A program made the translations under genes and the position numbers. Shown here in pieces: positions 6,073 to 8,871 of a stretch of DNA of 8,871 bases; within the stretch, counting starts at the first letter, position 1, and each line of letters begins with the position of its first letter. Below the pieces are notes generated by a model. That model was not told the DNA's origin and ran no database searches. It saw nothing but the letters and a program-made list of their open reading frames with translations. Origin of the DNA: CAZLBV01 sp964557845 (GTDB lineage Bacteria; Acidobacteriota; Aminicenantia; Aminicenantales; Aminicenantaceae); contig CAZLBV010000232.1 of the NCBI GenBank assembly GCA_964557845.1, positions 1-8,871 of the forward strand, written 5' to 3'.

Positions 6073-7437
6073 ATGAAAGTGATGAAGTTCGGGGGCGGAT
6101 GTTTAAAGGATTCGAGTAATTTTGAAACAATAGGCAGGATTTTGAATCAAGAAACTGAAAAAACAGCAGTGGTTGTTTCTGCTGTTTATGGAGTGACAGA
6201 CATGATCTGTGATGCTGTAAATTCAGCCTTAAAATCTGAACAAACGATTCCTACTTGTATTGAGTCTATAGCCGCCAAACATAAAAAAATTGTAGAACAA
6301 ACCATAAAAAACAAAGATATTTCAAATTTAACCTGGAAAAAGATCATGAACCGGTTGGAGCGAATGGAAAGACTTCTGTTTGGGATAGCTTATACAGAGG
6401 AAATATCTGAGCCTCTTACGGCTCTTATCAATAGCTATGGAGAAAGGATCTGTGCTTCCCTGGTGGCAGGAGTATTAATGGATAGAGGGATTATGGCCCA
6501 AGCCTTTGATTCTGATAAAATAGGTTTGATCACTGATGAGTTTTACGATAATGCGACGGCAGCCCTCCCTGAAATAAGAAAAAACTTAACCAAAACTATC
6601 AGACCTATTATGGAAAAAGATATTATTCCGATTATTACCGGGTACTTTGGATGTTCTCTTGATGGAAAAGTGACGACTTTTGGCAGAAACGGTTCAGATT
6701 ACAGCGCTGCAGTTATCGCTTATGGGATCGAAGCCAGCACCATAGAGATCTGGAAAGAGGTGAAAGGTTTTATGTCAGCTGACCCAAGAATTGTTTTAGA
6801 TGCACAAAGGATCGAGTTCCTCTCTTATTATGAAGCTGCGGAACTTTCTTACTTTGGTGCAAAAATTCTCCATCCCAGAACGGTTGAGCCTTTAAAGGAT
6901 CTGCCGATTCCGATCTTGATCAGGAATATAAATGACTCTCTTGAGGAAGGGACAAAATTATTGGCTGAAAGCTGTGAAAGAAAAGACGGAGTAAAGAGCG
7001 TTACTTTCAATCGTGAGATCTCCATTGTGAAGATACATGGGCCAGGGGTTGGTTTTAAACCAGGGCTATTAGGCGACCTTGGTCATGCCCTTGGAAACCG
7101 GAGGATCAATATTTATTCTGTTATTACTTCTCAAACCCAGATAAACCTTATCATAGACAAAAAAGATCAGAATGCCGCCTATGAAGCCCTGTTTTCTTTG
7201 TCAGGGGGAATAATAGAAAAAGTTGAAATCGAAAATACTGTTGCCTTGGTGGCAGTTGTTGGTGAAGGTATCCAAAGAAAGAAAGGGATTGTAGCTCGGG
7301 TCTTTTCTGCAGTTGCTTCAGAAAACATAAACATAAAAATGATTTCCTCAGGAGCATCCGAAGTTGCCTATTATTTTCTAGTTAAGGAGGATGATGTGGG
7401 GAGGGCGGTTAGGGCTATCCACAACGAATTCTTTTAG
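6073..7437 (+). CDS. lysC: Aspartate kinase (monofunctional, two ACT domains)
   Basis: Phosphorylates L-aspartate with ATP to aspartyl-4-phosphate, the substrate of the preceding gene's enzyme; first and usually feedback-controlled step of the aspartate family. At 454 residues it matches a LysC-type kinase with no homoserine dehydrogenase fused. The kinase domain has KFGGGCLKD (5-13), where most family members read KFGGTS, then TTFGRNGSD (201-209), EIWKEVKGFMSADPRIV (225-241; commonly WTDVDG) and ELSYFGAKILHP (257-268). Two ACT regulatory domains follow (about 316-386 and 391-454), marked by ISIVKIHGPG and VALVAVVGEG. AAAGGAG (6059-6065), overlapping the asd stop, is seven bases before ATG 6073 and only one base before GTG 6067, so ATG 6073 is chosen. 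Allosteric control by lysine or threonine is expected from the ACT domains; which one cannot be read here. Confidence 0.95.
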   Translation: MKVMKFGGGCLKDSSNFETIGRILNQETEKTAVVVSAVYGVTDMICDAVNSALKSEQTIPTCIESIAAKHKKIVEQTIKNKDISNLTWKKIMNRLERMERLLFGIAYTEEISEPLTALINSYGERICASLVAGVLMDRGIMAQAFDSDKIGLITDEFYDNATAALPEIRKNLTKTIRPIMEKDIIPIITGYFGCSLDGKVTTFGRNGSDYSAAVIAYGIEASTIEIWKEVKGFMSADPRIVLDAQRIEFLSYYEAAELSYFGAKILHPRTVEPLKDLPIPILIRNINDSLEEGTKLLAESCERKDGVKSVTFNREISIVKIHGPGVGFKPGLLGDLGHALGNRRINIYSVITSQTQINLIIDKKDQNAAYEALFSLSGGIIEKVEIENTVALVAVVGEGIQRKKGIVARVFSAVASENINIKMISSGASEVAYYFLVKEDDVGRAVRAIHNEFF

Positions 7438-7551
7438 GCTGAATTATTTATAAAGAATGCTGATACTAAAATTAATAAATGCAACAATTTACAATTCTTA
7501 TAAATATAAATAATTATTCCTTTTCATTCATGATTCTAGCTGTAATTTTTA
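7438..7551. other. AT-rich gap after lysC with a long imperfect hairpin
   Basis: Very AT-rich. Bases 7445-7451 pair with 7500-7506 and 7453-7458 (AAGAAT) with 7494-7499 (ATTCTT), giving a 13-bp stem with one bulge and a 35-base loop; AATTATTTAT (7442-7451) can instead pair with 7506-7515. There is no GC-rich stem or T-tract, so I do not call a terminator for lysC here. In such AT-rich DNA part of this pairing is expected by chance. Confidence 0.3.
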
Positions 7552-7743
7552 TCACCATTCTTTACCCTCTGGGCGACCCGATCTCAGCACAAACACTTCA
7601 CTGCCCTGGATTCGCAGTATTACATATACGGCTTCATCCAAGGCAGCTTGTGTTTGCACTAACCTCGGGTCGTAAATAATCCAGTCTACATCGTTTATTC
7701 GTAGGGATGGAGCTCTCAGTGCAATTACTTTGGCTTGGCAGGT
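7552..7743 (-). pseudogene. Protein-like minus-strand stretch without a start, possible gene remnant
   Basis: Downstream of the anti-sigma gene and in the same reading frame, the minus strand is open for 63 codons between an in-frame TAA (7746-7744) and TGA (7554-7552). The translation looks like a real mixed alpha/beta protein: AKVIALRAPSLRINDVDWII, then YDPRLVQTQAALDEAVYVIL and SEVFVLRSGRPEGKEW. There is no ATG; only GTG or TTG codons could start it and none has a clear ribosome site. The 18 codons before the TAA (AYLYFCKTTAGENVIRLP) are also protein-like, with a further TAG beyond. This fits a gene decayed by point mutations, or a third cistron of the sigma operon that has been lost. No family recognised. 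The overlapping plus frame 7479-7679 looks like its antisense shadow. Confidence 0.25.
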
Positions 7744-7821
7744 TTAAGGTAGCCTTATTACATTTTCACCTGCTGTCGTCTTGCAAAAATACAGATATGC
7801 CTTCTAGTTGGAATAAATGTG

Positions 7822-8322
7822 TTATTCGATTGAATCACCGATTTGGATATCTAAACAAGCAACTAAATAATCGGCGGTAGATTTCATGGTACGCTTAAGT
7901 TCCAGATACTCTTTTTCGTAGGGATCTTCGAAATTCATGGCCACTTTTTCCAAAGATAGATTGGAGAGGTTAACGTCAGGAAAATCTCTTTCTTTGTGGG
8001 GGAAAAAAGTAAGCCAGATCAGGCTGGCAATAATAATAAAAACCACAGCAGCTGCGCTTAGTGACGGAACTGTAAAAAGTTGTTTTCTTCGGTCAACAGG
8101 TTTTTTGTCCGCTTGAAGAGATATTCTTTGTGGAGATGGAAGGGAAGATTCTTCCAGCAGGTTTTTAAAATCACCGGCAGCTTTTGGTTTTAGCATAGTA
8201 CAGAAGTCTGTAAACTCCTGGCAGGATCGACAACGAAGACCATGCCGGGCAAGAAAAGCAGGCATAGGCTTGTCCAGATCGAGCGACCTTGATAAATACC
8301 ATCTATAAAGAGAACATAACAT
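7822..8322 (-). CDS. Zinc-finger anti-sigma factor, single membrane span
   Basis: A 166-residue protein that should hold the neighbouring ECF sigma factor inactive at the inner membrane. The N-terminal part (1-45) is cytoplasmic and carries the zinc anti-sigma motif H-x3-C-x2-C as HGLRCRSC (His27, Cys31, Cys34), preceded by a YRWYLSRSLDLDKP helix. A basic segment (DRRKQ, about 77-81) precedes one transmembrane helix at about 87-107 (AAAVVFIIIASLIWLTFF), and a short acidic sensor region of about 55 residues follows outside. ATG 8322 is preferred: AGGAG (8333-8329) is six bases before it, while it touches the alternative ATG 8328, which would overlap the sigma stop. With ATG 8322 the gap to the sigma stop is two bases, so the genes are translationally coupled. 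The signal sensed is unknown. Confidence 0.8.
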   Translation of the reverse strand: MLCSLYRWYLSRSLDLDKPMPAFLARHGLRCRSCQEFTDFCTMLKPKAAGDFKNLLEESSLPSPQRISLQADKKPVDRRKQLFTVPSLSAAAVVFIIIASLIWLTFFPHKERDFPDVNLSNLSLEKVAMNFEDPYEKEYLELKRTMKSTADYLVACLDIQIGDSIE

Positions 8323-8324
8323 AG

Positions 8325-8871
8325 TCATCTCCTGTCAAAACATTGTAAATTTTGTTCTGGTTTAATCGGATCTTCTGCCGCTGTTGGCGTTACCATTGGT
8401 TTTACATACTGGGCAAGATTTTGACGTGCCCGGTGCAGCAGAACCCGTGTTGTTATCTTGTTTTTCTTAAGTATTTTGGCGATATCTTCGATCGACATTT
8501 CCTCACCATACCGCAGCCATAAAGCTTTATGCTGGTCCGGCCGCAGTTTTTTTGCCTGGTGCCATATATTCTTTAATTCCATTTCCCTATGAATATCATC
8601 TCCGTTATTGTCAGTTAATGGGTCTTCCCGGAACGTTCTTTTTTTTGCGGTACAAGCTCTGTGGTGACTTATAGAAAGACGGTTGGCGGTTGTGTAGATC
8701 CAGGTGGAAAATTTCCATTCTGTTGTGAATCTATTAAGATTCTTATAGGCTCTAAGAAAAGTTTCCTGCACCAGATCTTCTGCTTCCTCGTCGGTTTGTG
8801 TCTTAACTTTAAGAAAATGAAACAAACGGGAGTTATATCTATACATGAGCTCCTCAAAACAGGAACGGGAG
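8325..8871 (-). CDS. ECF RNA polymerase sigma factor (partial, N-terminus beyond right edge)
   Basis: A sigma-70-family ECF factor that directs RNA polymerase to its own promoter set. The frame stays open past ATG 8846 to the window edge, and the codons before that ATG read FEEL, the usual start of sigma region 2 (FEELMYRYNSRLFHFL), so the true start probably lies outside the window; ATG 8846 with GAGGAG just upstream is a less likely internal start. Region 2 continues with EEAEDLVQETFLRAYKNLNRF and WKFSTWIYTTANRLSIS; an acidic linker (DPLTDNNGDD) follows; region 4 is LRPDQHKALWLRYGEEMSIE with a helix-turn-helix ending RVLLHRARQNLA. The last 25 residues are an unstructured-looking tail ending CFDRR. 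It is followed at two bases by its anti-sigma factor. No promoter it might recognise could be identified here. Confidence 0.9.
   Translation of the reverse strand, partial: SRSCFEELMYRYNSRLFHFLKVKTQTDEEAEDLVQETFLRAYKNLNRFTTEWKFSTWIYTTANRLSISHHRACTAKKRTFREDPLTDNNGDDIHREMELKNIWHQAKKLRPDQHKALWLRYGEEMSIEDIAKILKKNKITTRVLLHRARQNLAQYVKPMVTPTAAEDPIKPEQNLQCFDRR

Noticed and set aside
7151..7357. 68-residue minus-strand open frame
   Set aside because: Antisense to the ACT domains of lysC; low-complexity composition.
7479..7679. 66-residue plus-strand open frame after lysC with a hydrophobic segment
   Set aside because: No ribosome site, and its second half overlaps a much more protein-like minus-strand frame; the hydrophobic start reflects AT-rich DNA.
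8669..8857. 62-residue minus-strand open frame in another phase
   Set aside because: Lies within the ECF sigma gene in a different frame; no conserved features.

Overview
The window looks like chromosomal DNA of an AT-rich, Gram-negative-type bacterium. A secreted beta-propeller protein sits next to a predicted outer-membrane beta-barrel, and an ECF sigma factor is followed by a membrane anti-sigma factor. The aspartate-semialdehyde dehydrogenase is of the archaeal/fungal type, and the aspartate kinase has a GGGC rather than the usual GGTS phosphate loop. This mix suggests an uncultured or deep-branching phylum (Aminicenantes/Acidobacteria-like or a similar lineage). That placement is a guess, not a sequence-proven assignment. 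No mobile element, CRISPR array, tRNA or rRNA was seen.

Layout, left to right. (1) Minus strand, 2-688: the N-terminal 229 residues of a class V PLP-dependent aminotransferase, cut by the left edge. (2) 689-1008: an AT-rich divergent intergenic region with promoter-like boxes. (3) Plus strand, 1009-3105: a secreted seven-repeat beta-propeller protein followed by a small outer-membrane beta-barrel protein, probably co-transcribed. (4) 3362-4593: an RlmD/RumA-like Fe-S uracil-5 methyltransferase whose frame is broken by one base at an A8 run. The two halves together make a complete enzyme with every motif present. (5) 4594-4959: a 366-base leader region with a consensus sigma-70 promoter, a 12-bp inverted repeat, a 9-bp closing helix, an intrinsic terminator and a competing antiterminator. 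(6) 4960-7437: asd and lysC, the two enzymes that together take aspartate to aspartate semialdehyde, spaced 12 bases apart as an operon. (7) 7438-7821: no convincing gene, but an open, protein-like minus-strand stretch without a start. (8) Minus strand, 7822-8871: an ECF sigma factor (5' end beyond the right edge) and its zinc-finger anti-sigma factor, tightly coupled.

The strongest candidate for something undescribed is the asd-lysC leader. It has the architecture of a transcription-attenuating riboswitch or leader-peptide attenuator, with mutually exclusive helices ending in a terminator 33 bases before the asd start codon. I do not see the conserved core of the lysine riboswitch, SAM riboswitch or T-box in it. 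The second is the A_AAA_AAA heptamer followed by an inverted repeat at the rlmD frame break. It could be programmed -1 frameshifting, but a homopolymer sequencing error or simple mutation explains it as well.
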